A stretch of 48,894 nucleotides of DNA from Candidatus Helarchaeota ASGARD archaeon Hel_GB_B (GTDB lineage Archaea > Asgardarchaeota > Lokiarchaeia > Helarchaeales > HEL-GB-B), in contig SUPR01000013.1 in assembly GCA_005191425.1 (NCBI GenBank), positions 1-48,894 of the forward strand. Reading direction: 5' to 3'. Below, one piece after another: positions 33,070 through 41,949 of the stretch; position 1 is the first letter of the stretch; each line of letters starts with the position of its first letter. The position numbers and the translations under genes were made by a program. The notes beneath the pieces were generated by a model. That model was not told the DNA's origin, ran no database searches, and saw only the letters and a list, made by a program, of their open reading frames with translations.

Positions 33070-34515
33070 TTGATTTCTGAAGAAATTTTAAATGAATTGA
33101 AAGAAAAAATAGGTAATGATAAAATTAAAACCGAAGATTTTCATTTAATGACTTATTCTAGAGATTGGTCTCCCCGTCCTAAAGACGACACGCATTTACC
33201 GAATATAGTTGTTAGACCTAATTCTACAAAAGAAGTTTCGGAAATTATAAAAGTCGCAAATAAATATAAAATCCCAGTCACTCCTATTGCTGGGCTAACA
33301 GGAATGGGTGGTGGTGCGGTACCAGTTCATGGTGGAATTGCACTTGAGACAAAAGGTCTAAATAAAGTTTTAGAAATTGATAAGAAGAATTTTACAGTAA
33401 CTACTCAAGCTGGGATAACAGTACTAAAATTAAATGAATATTTAGAAAAAGAAGGTCTATGGTGGCCTCATGACCCTGAATCTAAGCCATCCAGCACAGT
33501 AGGTGCAGCTATTTCTTGTGATAATGATTCAACTTTTGGAATAAAATATGGTAGGTCTGTAGATTTTCTTTTAAATGCTGTAATAGTCACTGGGACTGGA
33601 GAAATTCTTAGAATAGGTCATCGAAAAGCATTATGCACATCTACTGGTTATAAATTACATTGGCTTTTAATTGGGGCGGAAGGTACTCTAGGGATAATTA
33701 CTGAAGTTACTCTAAACATCTTTCCAATTCCTGAAACTCGAGCTATCGATGGATATCTTTTTAGGTCAATTCAAGATGCATTAAATGGACTAAATAGACT
33801 ATTACAGTCTGGTCTAAGCGTTGAAAGCGCCCACATTAATTGTAAATCACGACTTGGATTTTATACGCAAGCTTATAGAGAAAAATTTGGCAAAGAACCT
33901 GAAATTCCTGATTGGGCTGAATCTATACTATTTATATCTTTTAATGGTGATAAAGAGGTTGCAGATTTTTCTCAAAATTATGCAAAAAAGATCTTAACAA
34001 ATGGTCAAATAGTTAAGGAACGCGAAATTATTGATTCTTGGTGGTCCAGTAAACATACCTTAAGTTTAATTCCGTTTGTCCAAAAATGGCCTGATTCTCA
34101 GAGGGTCAAAAAGTTTGGTTCAGCAGATCTAGGAATACCTATTGGCAGAATTCAAGAGGCTTATGAATTATATAATCAAATTGCAAAAAAATATGATATT
34201 CAAATTTTAGGAATGTGTGTCTATAATGAAAGACCAAATAGAATATCTCCGAGCATCTCATTTGCAGTTTTTGTAGACGATTCCACCAATGAAAATGTTA
34301 AAAACTTTTACAATTATGTTAAAGAAATGTCTGAAATGGCAATTAAAAAAGAAGGGACTATGTCTACTTATATTGGAGATGGTGATAGATTAGGTGGGTT
34401 CAATAGAATAGAACATGGCAGATCACTTGATTATATGTATGAAATCAAAAAGATATTTGACCCAAATAATATTCTACAACCCGGAAAAAAATTTAAAAGT
34501 CAATGGATTAGCTAA
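33070..34515 (+). CDS. FAD-linked oxidase, GlcD / D-lactate dehydrogenase type
   Basis: 481 residues from TTG. The PCMH-type FAD domain is clear: PNIVVRPNSTKEVSEIIKVA, then TPIAGLTGMGGGAVP, WPHDPESKPSSTVGAAIS, and YGRSVDFLL/GTEGTL-like segments (LIGAEGTLGIITEVTL). The C-terminal catalytic domain ends MYEIKKIFDPNNILQPGKKF, as in GlcD. It would oxidise a 2-hydroxyacid such as glycolate or D-lactate, passing electrons to a partner. No iron-sulfur partner subunit is adjacent. It is divergent from the GPN gene. Confidence 0.93.
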   Translation: MISEEILNELKEKIGNDKIKTEDFHLMTYSRDWSPRPKDDTHLPNIVVRPNSTKEVSEIIKVANKYKIPVTPIAGLTGMGGGAVPVHGGIALETKGLNKVLEIDKKNFTVTTQAGITVLKLNEYLEKEGLWWPHDPESKPSSTVGAAISCDNDSTFGIKYGRSVDFLLNAVIVTGTGEILRIGHRKALCTSTGYKLHWLLIGAEGTLGIITEVTLNIFPIPETRAIDGYLFRSIQDALNGLNRLLQSGLSVESAHINCKSRLGFYTQAYREKFGKEPEIPDWAESILFISFNGDKEVADFSQNYAKKILTNGQIVKEREIIDSWWSSKHTLSLIPFVQKWPDSQRVKKFGSADLGIPIGRIQEAYELYNQIAKKYDIQILGMCVYNERPNRISPSISFAVFVDDSTNENVKNFYNYVKEMSEMAIKKEGTMSTYIGDGDRLGGFNRIEHGRSLDYMYEIKKIFDPNNILQPGKKFKSQWIS

Positions 34516-34673
34516 TAATCTATATATTATTTAATTAGTACATCAAATTTTATCTTTTTAATCACAATTTTTCCAAAAGGTTTATTTAATTTATTTTATT
34601 TAAAATAGTAAGTATTGTTTCCTATTCAATATAAAAAATTTCTCATTATTCTGAAATTGAATGGTGCAAAAAA

Positions 34674-35252
34674 TTGGATGAATATAGAGAATTATTTATT
34701 TGTGAACATTGTAAGAACCCTCTTATCGTTGGTATCATCAATATTGTAAAGGACCAAGCTCAATGTATAGCTAAGTGTAAAAAAGGACATAAAAAAATTA
34801 TAAAACTCCCTATGAATGATAAATTAAAGTGGATTGATGTGCTAACGGAGCAGATCTATCATTGTAGGTGCGGAGAAGAATTGACCGATTTAAAAATGAG
34901 TTCATCAGGTGGTATAACAAATTTAGTATTATATTGCAAAAAACATCATGAACGGACAAGAAAAATCCCGACGATCCTATGGAATGCTATTTCAAGCACA
35001 AGATCGAAACTATTAGAAGAATCTTTAGTCATTCAAGAAGATGACTTGCAAGAACCTTCATCTATTGATACGAAAAGTGCCGATTCTAGTGTAAAAGTCG
35101 CTCAAATTACTCCTGAACAGACTGTATCTACTATTTCAATACCTGAAAATAATGATACAAATAGTTCTAAACCGTCCTTCTGTCCAACTTGCGGTGAACC
35201 GCTCCCGGAAGGTGCAACAAAATTCTGTCCCTCATGTGGTATGGAACTTTAA
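34674..35252 (+). CDS. Zinc-ribbon protein, function unknown
   Basis: 192 residues from TTG. There are three Cys-containing parts: CEHCKNPL with CIAKCKKGH near the N-terminus, YHCRCGEEL with CKKHH in the middle, and a typical double zinc-ribbon end (FCPTCGEPLPEGATKFCPSC). A Ser/Thr/Glu-rich linker of about 50 residues (about 120-165) joins the last ribbon to the rest. The overall form suggests a scaffold or nucleic-acid/protein-binding adaptor. No catalytic motif is seen. It lies 83 bp before the roadblock-like protein and may share its promoter. Confidence 0.75.
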   Translation: MDEYRELFICEHCKNPLIVGIINIVKDQAQCIAKCKKGHKKIIKLPMNDKLKWIDVLTEQIYHCRCGEELTDLKMSSSGGITNLVLYCKKHHERTRKIPTILWNAISSTRSKLLEESLVIQEDDLQEPSSIDTKSADSSVKVAQITPEQTVSTISIPENNDTNSSKPSFCPTCGEPLPEGATKFCPSCGMEL

Positions 35253-35335
35253 TTTTAGAAAAAATCGAAAGTATTTAATTTGAATCAATATTATTTTTAA
35301 ATTAAATAATAAATTATTAAGAGTCTGTGAAAAAT

Positions 35336-36574
35336 ATGAGTACAACTATTCCACCAGAGACAACTTTAACTAAAATTATGCGTAGCTCAAGAGCAATTAA
35401 ACAAATTCTTGTAATTGATACTGTCGGATTAGTTATAGCAAAAGTATTAAGGACTAAACCTATTGAAGGTATCGGTGCCCTTGAATCATCAATTTTTCGG
35501 AGTACAGAAGATATTGTCGAGTTTTTAAATCTAGGAAAATCACTTTTACATATTTCTGTATTCAATGATTATGCAATATTTGGTTTGGATATCGGAATTG
35601 GTAGCCTTGTAATTATTTTAGATTATAAAACACGCTGGGTTCTGGACGCTGACATAATTGATTCTGCTATTCGTGAATTAATTGATTTATGGGTTAATCA
35701 ACTTGGACTCGAAGGATATGATTTTTCTGGTCTTAATAAATTAAAAAGGATTTTATCCCTTTTATATCAAGGCGATAGAGTCCCACCATTTAAAATAGAT
35801 GACTCCTCTTTTGATATAATTCATGATTTATTTGAAAATGTCCGAAATCCTTCGGTCTATGCAAATTGTATCACCAATGAATTGGGACTTCCTATTGCTT
35901 TTGTTAGTCGTCCTGATTTTCAAGCTGATAGCGAAGAATTAGGTGGTACTTTATTAGCAGTAGATGCTATTGCTAAGGAAAAAGGCGAAAGTAGTGGACT
36001 TGGCAGACCAATTTTCACTGTCGTCTTTACAAGTCAAAATAAAGGCTTTTTGACTGCACATGCAGGGTCAATGGAAGGAGTTGAACCACTGGTATATCTT
36101 ACACTTTTTGACTTAAATAATGGATTTATCCCCATTTTATCTGAAACTAGACAAATGATTAAAAATATCTCGTCTGAATATGGAGATGAATTCTCTCAAA
36201 ATTTAATTGAAACAATCGATTTAATTTTTAAACAATTATTCCCGGAAGAAAGTTTACCCGAAGAAGTAATTCCCGCTCAAAAATTAGACGAATTAAATAA
36301 TATGTATATAGAAATGGAAAAAAATATTGATGAGAGCATAAATTATTACATGAGTATGTTAGGCGAATTTATGGAGCTAATATCATCTAGATGCGCTGAA
36401 ATTCAGAATTCCTTGAGTACATATGACAAGGACCTTAGAAAATGGATACAAGAAAATGCACTTGTTTTTAAGGGAACTCCTTTTGAGCAAAAAATGAATG
36501 AACAATTAAATAAATGGCTCAATGCTAAAGAGATAGTAGAAAATAAACTATCTAAAATGAGCTCTAGAGAATAA
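35336..36574 (+). CDS. Protein with two roadblock/LC7-like domains and a C-terminal coiled coil
   Basis: About 412 residues from the ATG at 35336. Residues ~10-115 and ~160-285 each follow a roadblock-like order: a strand with a V-I-D/T-x-x-G turn (ILVIDTVGLVIAKVL; ANCITNELGLPIAFVS), a helix, then strands with a Gly-rich turn (YAIFGLDIGIGSLVIIL; GFLTAHAGSMEG) and a final helix. The last ~100 residues are a helical, coiled-coil-like region. Roadblock domains in Asgard archaea are thought to dimerise and regulate Ras-like GTPases. No GTPase gene is next to it. The domain call is by pattern only. Confidence 0.55.
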   Translation: MSTTIPPETTLTKIMRSSRAIKQILVIDTVGLVIAKVLRTKPIEGIGALESSIFRSTEDIVEFLNLGKSLLHISVFNDYAIFGLDIGIGSLVIILDYKTRWVLDADIIDSAIRELIDLWVNQLGLEGYDFSGLNKLKRILSLLYQGDRVPPFKIDDSSFDIIHDLFENVRNPSVYANCITNELGLPIAFVSRPDFQADSEELGGTLLAVDAIAKEKGESSGLGRPIFTVVFTSQNKGFLTAHAGSMEGVEPLVYLTLFDLNNGFIPILSETRQMIKNISSEYGDEFSQNLIETIDLIFKQLFPEESLPEEVIPAQKLDELNNMYIEMEKNIDESINYYMSMLGEFMELISSRCAEIQNSLSTYDKDLRKWIQENALVFKGTPFEQKMNEQLNKWLNAKEIVENKLSKMSSRE

Positions 36575-36588
36575 ATTTAATACTATTT

Positions 36589-37560
36589 TTATTTTTCTTT
36601 ATAAAATGGCTCCCTTAAATTAATAGCTTCTTTAAACAATTCTTTGATTTTAATATCTGATGCTCCCATTCTTATTGGTGTTATTATATCTATTAAATTA
36701 TCATCTCTTAATAGACATGGTTTTAACTTTCCATCACTCGTGAGCCTTATTTTAGTACAATTTGCGCAGAACTCAGAATTGTGAAATGGTGAAACAAATT
36801 CAATTATACCTCCATCCCTAAGAAAATATTTTCTCCTTTTCTGTAGCCGTCTAATTATTATTTTATTAGCTCTTTTTTTAATATTTTTTTCGAATTCCTT
36901 AAGGTCAATGTGTTTGTCGAATTGATCCTTTCCGTTTTCTAATGGGACTAACTCTATACATTGTAAAATACAATTATGGTCTCTTGTAAATTCATACATT
37001 GTTTCAAATTCTTCTACATTTATGTCTTTTAACATTACCATATTTATTTTTAATGGAGTAAGTCCAACTTCTATTGCTTTTATAACTCCACTTAAAATTT
37101 TTTTATGATTTTCCTCACTCATTTGTGTTATATTTGAAAATTTACAGGGATCAAGAGTGTCTAAACTTATATTAATTCTGTCCAGCCCTGCTTTTTTTAA
37201 ATCTAATGCCATTTTTTCTAATAATGTCCCATTTGTAACTAACGATATATTTTCAATTTGGGGTATTTCCCTAATTTTTTTTATAATCTCAAATATGTCC
37301 TTTCTAATTAAAGGTTCTCCCCCTGTTATCTTAATATATTTAATTCCAAAATATGTTGAAACATTAACAATCCTTGTAATTTCTTGTACTGTCATCTCAT
37401 TTGAACTATTTTTATTAACTCCTTCCCTATGACAATAAATACAATTTAAATTACACCGATTAGTAATTGATATTCTTAAATTATCAATCGGTCTATTGTA
37501 TCTATCTGTATAGCATCCTATTTTTCTACTTGTGCTTTCATTCTTGTCTACTACTACCAT
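36589..37560 (-). CDS. moaA: GTP 3',8-cyclase MoaA
   Basis: About 323 residues from an ATG at 37560. Radical SAM motif CNLNCIYCHREG, the GGEPLIRKD segment, and a C-terminal second cluster site CANCTKIRLTSDGKLKPC (three cysteines). It is slightly short of the usual C-terminus: no final GG is present (it ends EPFYKEK), which in bacterial MoaA aids GTP conversion. With MoaC it makes cyclic pyranopterin monophosphate, the first step of Moco synthesis. It is alone between convergent and same-strand neighbours. Confidence 0.93.
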   Translation of the reverse strand: MVVVDKNESTSRKIGCYTDRYNRPIDNLRISITNRCNLNCIYCHREGVNKNSSNEMTVQEITRIVNVSTYFGIKYIKITGGEPLIRKDIFEIIKKIREIPQIENISLVTNGTLLEKMALDLKKAGLDRINISLDTLDPCKFSNITQMSEENHKKILSGVIKAIEVGLTPLKINMVMLKDINVEEFETMYEFTRDHNCILQCIELVPLENGKDQFDKHIDLKEFEKNIKKRANKIIIRRLQKRRKYFLRDGGIIEFVSPFHNSEFCANCTKIRLTSDGKLKPCLLRDDNLIDIITPIRMGASDIKIKELFKEAINLREPFYKEK

Positions 37561-37758
37561 TATACTCAGTTTAACTCTCAAAAATTTTAAATTATTTTCT
37601 TTTTTTCAGTAATTTTCTGTTTTTATTATCTATTTTAAAAGTTTTTAAGGTTTAAGGAAAAAATCTTGATTTTTTATAAAAAAAGATCTACATTATTATT
37701 TAATAAAATATTTCTCTATTCATTTGATTTCATTAAACCATCATAAAAAAATTGACTT

Positions 37759-39570
37759 CTATTTTGATTCGTCAATAAGAATGATTTCTGGCTCATTATC
37801 GACTTTTAAATTAAATTTTTTAATTGTTTTATCTATAATTTTTTGAATTTCTTCAGCTTTATTTGATAATTCCGCTTTTTTATAATATTTTTTCGCATTT
37901 TTCCATAAATTAATTGCCTCTTCATATTTTTTATTCTTATATGACCGTCCTCCCTCTTCATACTTAATTTTAGCAAGTTTTTTACAAATATCAATTATTT
38001 TTTCATTTATCATTTTTCGTCTTTTATCTTTTTCGGGCAAAATCGATTTATCTATACATTTTTCAAATAGTTGTAAAGCGTTTTCTAATTCGTTATTTTT
38101 CAAATTATTTATAGCTTCTTCATAAAGTGAATTAAAATCTTCTTGACCTGTACTTTTTCGTAATAGTTTAGCAATTTTTGGGTCTGATTTAATAATATTT
38201 TCAAATATTTCTCTTGGAGAAATGTCTGATAAAAACGGTCTCGGTATTTCTTCTTTTACTTTATAGTCTGTAGTTATTTCTTCTTTTGCTTCTATAATTT
38301 TTCTAGAGGTCATAAGATCTTGCTGATTCATTTTGGTCGTTTTTACACCTACATTTGAAATTTCAGTTTGTGGTGCAGGAATATTTTTCGAAAAATTCTT
38401 AATAGTTTGAGATTTTTCAGGTGATAAAGTAGTGGTCTGGCCAATTTCAGAGGCTTTCTCTGGGACTTGAGGTGTTTCTAACTCAGGTTGTGGTATTTCT
38501 GGAGGAATAAGTATAGGCTCACCTTCAATTTCGGGGATTTCCTCCGAGACTTGAGGTGTTTCTAACTCAGGTTGTGGTATTTCTGGAGGAATAGGTATAG
38601 GCTTACCTTCAATTTCGGGGATTTCCTCCGGGACTTGAGGTGTTTCTAACTCAGGTTGTGGTATTTCTGGAGGAATAGGAATAGGTTTGCCCCCAATTTC
38701 GGGGATTCCCTCCAGGACTTGAGGTATTTCCAATTCAGGCTGCTGCACTTCAGGGATAGCAGTGATAGGTTCGCGCTCAATTTCGGTAGATTCTACTTCA
38801 GAAATTTGTGAAGTTTCTAATTCAGGCTGTTGTCCTTCAAGGTTAGCAGTGACAGGTTCGCCCTCAGTTTCGGTAGATTCTATTTCAGAAATTTGTGGAG
38901 TTTCTAATTCAGGCTGTTGTCCTTCAAGGTTAGCAGTGATAGGTTCACCCTCAGTTTCGGTAGATTCTACTTCAGAAATTTGTGGAGTTTCTGATTCAAG
39001 CTGTTGCTCTTCAGGGTTGGCAGTGATAGGTTCGCCCTCCGTTTCGAGTGCCTCTACTTCAGGCTGCCTCTTTTCTGTAGTAAATGATATAGATTTATCT
39101 TTAATTTCTGGAACTTTATCAGAGGGATTCGATACTTTTGTCTTTAAGATATTATCTTTAGATTTTTCTATAGTCATTTCAAAATCTTTTTCTTCTTTAT
39201 TTTCTTCAATCTTTTCATTTTGTAATTGTTCAATTAATGAATTTAATTTTAACAATATTTCAATTCGTCTATTAAAACTATAAATTTTGAATGCCTCTAA
39301 ACTTTTTAATACCTCCTCGTTTTTAAAATCACTTTTTCTAAATTTATTAGTTTCTTTTTTTACATCATTTAACAATTCATTAAATTGTTTTAGTAGATTT
39401 TTATAATTCTCTTTTAAATCTGGTGATTTTGATACTTTATTTGGAATTCTATTATTTATAAAATCTTCTAAGATATCAAAATCCAATATATTATCTGGGA
39501 ATAATTTTGAAAATTCAGTAATAAATAAGTCAATAGGATCTTGTAAATTGACCAAATTTCTCACCTTCAA
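37759..39570 (-). CDS. Glu/Pro-rich tandem-repeat protein with TPR-like C-terminus
   Basis: 603 residues. The N-terminal ~130 residues are helical and charged. Residues ~165-385 are tandem repeats of two related kinds: about three 29-residue units (core ELETPQISEVESTETEGEP) and about three 28-residue units (PELETPQVPEEIPEIEGKP), each beginning P-E-L-E-T-P-Q. The C-terminal ~150 residues have a TPR-like helical repeat (LYEEAINNLKNNELENALQLFEK; YKNKKYEEAINLWKNAKKYYKKA). Repeats are disordered and acidic, likely a long spacer carrying the TPR part. There is no signal peptide. No specific function is recognised. Confidence 0.7.
   Translation of the reverse strand: MKVRNLVNLQDPIDLFITEFSKLFPDNILDFDILEDFINNRIPNKVSKSPDLKENYKNLLKQFNELLNDVKKETNKFRKSDFKNEEVLKSLEAFKIYSFNRRIEILLKLNSLIEQLQNEKIEENKEEKDFEMTIEKSKDNILKTKVSNPSDKVPEIKDKSISFTTEKRQPEVEALETEGEPITANPEEQQLESETPQISEVESTETEGEPITANLEGQQPELETPQISEIESTETEGEPVTANLEGQQPELETSQISEVESTEIEREPITAIPEVQQPELEIPQVLEGIPEIGGKPIPIPPEIPQPELETPQVPEEIPEIEGKPIPIPPEIPQPELETPQVSEEIPEIEGEPILIPPEIPQPELETPQVPEKASEIGQTTTLSPEKSQTIKNFSKNIPAPQTEISNVGVKTTKMNQQDLMTSRKIIEAKEEITTDYKVKEEIPRPFLSDISPREIFENIIKSDPKIAKLLRKSTGQEDFNSLYEEAINNLKNNELENALQLFEKCIDKSILPEKDKRRKMINEKIIDICKKLAKIKYEEGGRSYKNKKYEEAINLWKNAKKYYKKAELSNKAEEIQKIIDKTIKKFNLKVDNEPEIILIDESK
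38440..39075 (-). repeat. Intragenic tandem repeats (84- and 87-bp units)
   Basis: Within the gene at 37759-39570. Near-identical 84-bp units start at about 38461, 38545 and 38629 (shared core TTGAGGTGTTTCTAACTCAG on the plus strand), then grade into 87-bp units up to about 39060. DNA identity between adjacent units is far above what the protein needs, indicating recent slippage or unequal recombination. Confidence 0.85.
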
Positions 39571-39727
39571 AAATAATCTATTTTAATCTTATGTCACTAT
39601 AATTTTATTATAATCATTAATAGTTTTTGATCGGAAATTTAATAAAAGTAATTAAATATTTGTATTAATAATTGTAATGTAGATAATTAATAAAGTAGAA
39701 TAATTTTTATTAATATGGTGGATATTA

Positions 39728-40306
39728 ATGAAGTCAGGTGCAGAAGTAGTAGGTGAATTGATTATTGCAGGTCTTAGAAGTAAAATAAAAGAAGAACGAG
39801 AACAAATATTAAATGATTTATATGGAAAGATAGCTCAAATAACTTTTCCAAATTTACACGAAGCTTTGATCCTATATTTTGAAGATGTTGAAGGTTTGGG
39901 CAGATGGATACGATACGAAAAACATACGACCCCTATTTTCACATGTAAAGAATGCAATTGGGAAGGTGGCTATAATGAATTACCAAGTGAAGAAATACCT
40001 ATTGAACTATCTAAAAGTGAAGAACATCCAATACAGAACCCAACAAAATTAGTAGTTTATGAAAAATGTCCAAAATGTGGAAATGAAAAATTAAAGAAGA
40101 AATCTTGGAAACATCCAGATGCAAAGATAGTTGTATGGGGTTCTCATTTTGATATTGGCGCTTTAGGTGATGCGGCAATTGGACCTATAGGTCATAGAAT
40201 AAAAGGATTATTTAGAGCTTTATGGTTTGTATTAACAAGGCGCGTAAGGTTATCTCCAATAACAAAATTGACTCTCGGACTAAAAATAGGGAAATTAATG
40301 ATGTAA
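39728..40306 (+). CDS. Zinc-ribbon protein of unknown function
   Basis: 192 residues from an ATG with GGTGGAT eight bases upstream, a strong SD for this genome. It has one Cys-x2-Cys pair (FTCKECNWEGG) and a second (YEKCPKCGNEK), which could form one zinc ribbon interrupted by ~55 residues. The C-terminal ~60 residues are basic and hydrophobic (RIKGLFRALWFVLTRRVRL), possibly membrane-associated. No family is recognised. It stands alone between spacers. Confidence 0.65.
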   Translation: MKSGAEVVGELIIAGLRSKIKEEREQILNDLYGKIAQITFPNLHEALILYFEDVEGLGRWIRYEKHTTPIFTCKECNWEGGYNELPSEEIPIELSKSEEHPIQNPTKLVVYEKCPKCGNEKLKKKSWKHPDAKIVVWGSHFDIGALGDAAIGPIGHRIKGLFRALWFVLTRRVRLSPITKLTLGLKIGKLMM

Positions 40307-40644
40307 ATTTCACATTTTAAAGATTTTTAAGTATTCCGTATTCTTCTTTTTTTATAAGTTTTCTAAGATTTTTTTTCAATAATTGCTTCATTTAAATTTC
40401 TTTTTCTTTTTTAGTTCAACCTTTTTTTATGAAATATTTCAAATAAATTATTTAAAATAGGATCAGAGATTCTGGGAAATTTTAACAACAATATAATAAT
40501 AAGCCAATATAATAGAATAATCTTAATCTAAAGATAATGCAACTGTTTTCTGTGGTGTGGTCTTCTTATTTTGCAGAATAATTAAATATTTAGAAAAGAA
40601 AAAATTTTTCAAACGCTATGAATTGAATTATTTTAATAGCCAAA
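40307..40644. other. AT-rich spacer, nothing recognised
   Basis: 338 bp between convergent genes. I see no ORF, tRNA or clear repeat. It is AT-rich with T-runs near the downstream ends that could act as archaeal terminators for both genes. Confidence 0.4.
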
Positions 40645-41805
40645 TCAATAATTATAACAAAATTTAATAATTGTTTCAAATTTTTTTATAATTTTTTTAT
40701 AATCTAGGTATTTTTCAGCATATTTTCTAGAATTTTCGGCTAACTTGATTCTATAATCATCGTTTTTTAATAAATAAATAGCTTTATCTATAAAATCTTT
40801 ATAATTGTTCACTTTAAATTTACAAATATGAATATTATGTGTAAGATCTGAAGCAACATCAATATCTGATGTCAATATTGGTCTTCCTGACGATAGGTAT
40901 TCCCCAATTTTCGCTTGTCCCATTAAAGCTCCTGGAAGTGGTCTTGCTGGTAATACCAAAATATCGGCTAATTGGTGAAATAAAGGAATTTTTCTAAAAT
41001 CCTGCCAACCGAGGAATTTAACATCTTTATTTAGTTCTAATCCGCTTTCTTTCACAATAGTTAGCAAATCTTGTCTTAAGACAGGACCCACCAAAAGAAG
41101 AATTAAGTTATTTTTATATTCTTTATATTTCTTTTTTAACATTCCAAAAGCTTTTATTAAAAAGTCAACTCCATGACCTGGTAATGCTCCTCCCGTATAC
41201 ATCATAATTTTCTTTTCTATTATATCATTTCCTAGTTCATCTTTCAATTTTTGTAATTTAGATTTATCTTGAATTGGATTATAAAACTCAGTATTAACTC
41301 CCCACGGGATATGGATGATTTTTTTATTTGGTACCACCTTTTTTAACCAAGGTAATAACGATTTGTTAGTAGCTGCAATAACATGGGCTTTTCGGATCAT
41401 ATGATATTCCATTTCTTGGAATAATGGGATATATGTTCTAACTAAGAGGTTACTTTTATTTGTTAACTTAAAACGTGATTTCTCTTCTATTAAATATGCA
41501 ATTGTTATTTTTTTACTATAAATTCCACTCAATGCTGGAATTATTGCTGATGCTAAGCAAACTTTGTCTTTTATTTTCGATAAATTTTTTCTTAATAAAT
41601 AAAAATTAGAAAAGATTTGTATTTTTGGTATATTTAGAGCGGGAATTTTATAGAGATTTATTCCTTCGAATGACAATTTTTCAAAATTTTTAATAGGTGA
41701 TACCCAATTTATTGTTATAGGTGTATATTCAACAAGTTTTTGTGCCAAAATAAATAAATGACTATTTAATATTTCATCTAAAGTTTTTACTTCTGGAATT
41801 ATCAT
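40645..41805 (-). CDS. Glycosyltransferase, GT4 family
   Basis: 386 residues, GT-B fold. In the C-terminal half, the donor-binding region shows MMYTGGALPGHGVDFLIKAF, LLVGPV, FLGWQDFRKIPLFHQLADILVLPARPLPGALMGQAKIGEYLSSGRPIL, where the E-x7-E motif is expected. The N-terminal half is the acceptor domain. The sugar and acceptor are unknown. It lies on the same strand downstream of an NAD-dependent epimerase, which suggests that both act in making a surface polysaccharide or glycoprotein glycan. Confidence 0.85.
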   Translation of the reverse strand: MIIPEVKTLDEILNSHLFILAQKLVEYTPITINWVSPIKNFEKLSFEGINLYKIPALNIPKIQIFSNFYLLRKNLSKIKDKVCLASAIIPALSGIYSKKITIAYLIEEKSRFKLTNKSNLLVRTYIPLFQEMEYHMIRKAHVIAATNKSLLPWLKKVVPNKKIIHIPWGVNTEFYNPIQDKSKLQKLKDELGNDIIEKKIMMYTGGALPGHGVDFLIKAFGMLKKKYKEYKNNLILLLVGPVLRQDLLTIVKESGLELNKDVKFLGWQDFRKIPLFHQLADILVLPARPLPGALMGQAKIGEYLSSGRPILTSDIDVASDLTHNIHICKFKVNNYKDFIDKAIYLLKNDDYRIKLAENSRKYAEKYLDYKKIIKKFETIIKFCYNY

Positions 41806-41949
41806 TTAATCATCATTTAATAATAATAGTATTGTGAAATATTATTAACGAATAATTTTTTAAAAATTCATTTATATTTTACCTATTCTTCGAGATAATA
41901 CATAATTTGTTTTAGGCTATAAAATATCAATTTAATTTTTAAAATTAAA

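Noticed and set aside
38762..39283. A long Ser/Val/Cys-rich plus-strand frame antisense to the repeat protein
   Set aside because: It exists only because the repeat units have lengths near multiples of three and low stop frequency. The minus-strand frame is longer, flanked by normal coding sequence and has a clear protein-like composition.
37759..39570. Repeats considered as a CRISPR array
   Set aside because: The repeats are contiguous 84/87-bp units, in frame within a gene, with no spacers and no cas genes nearby. No CRISPR array is seen in the window.
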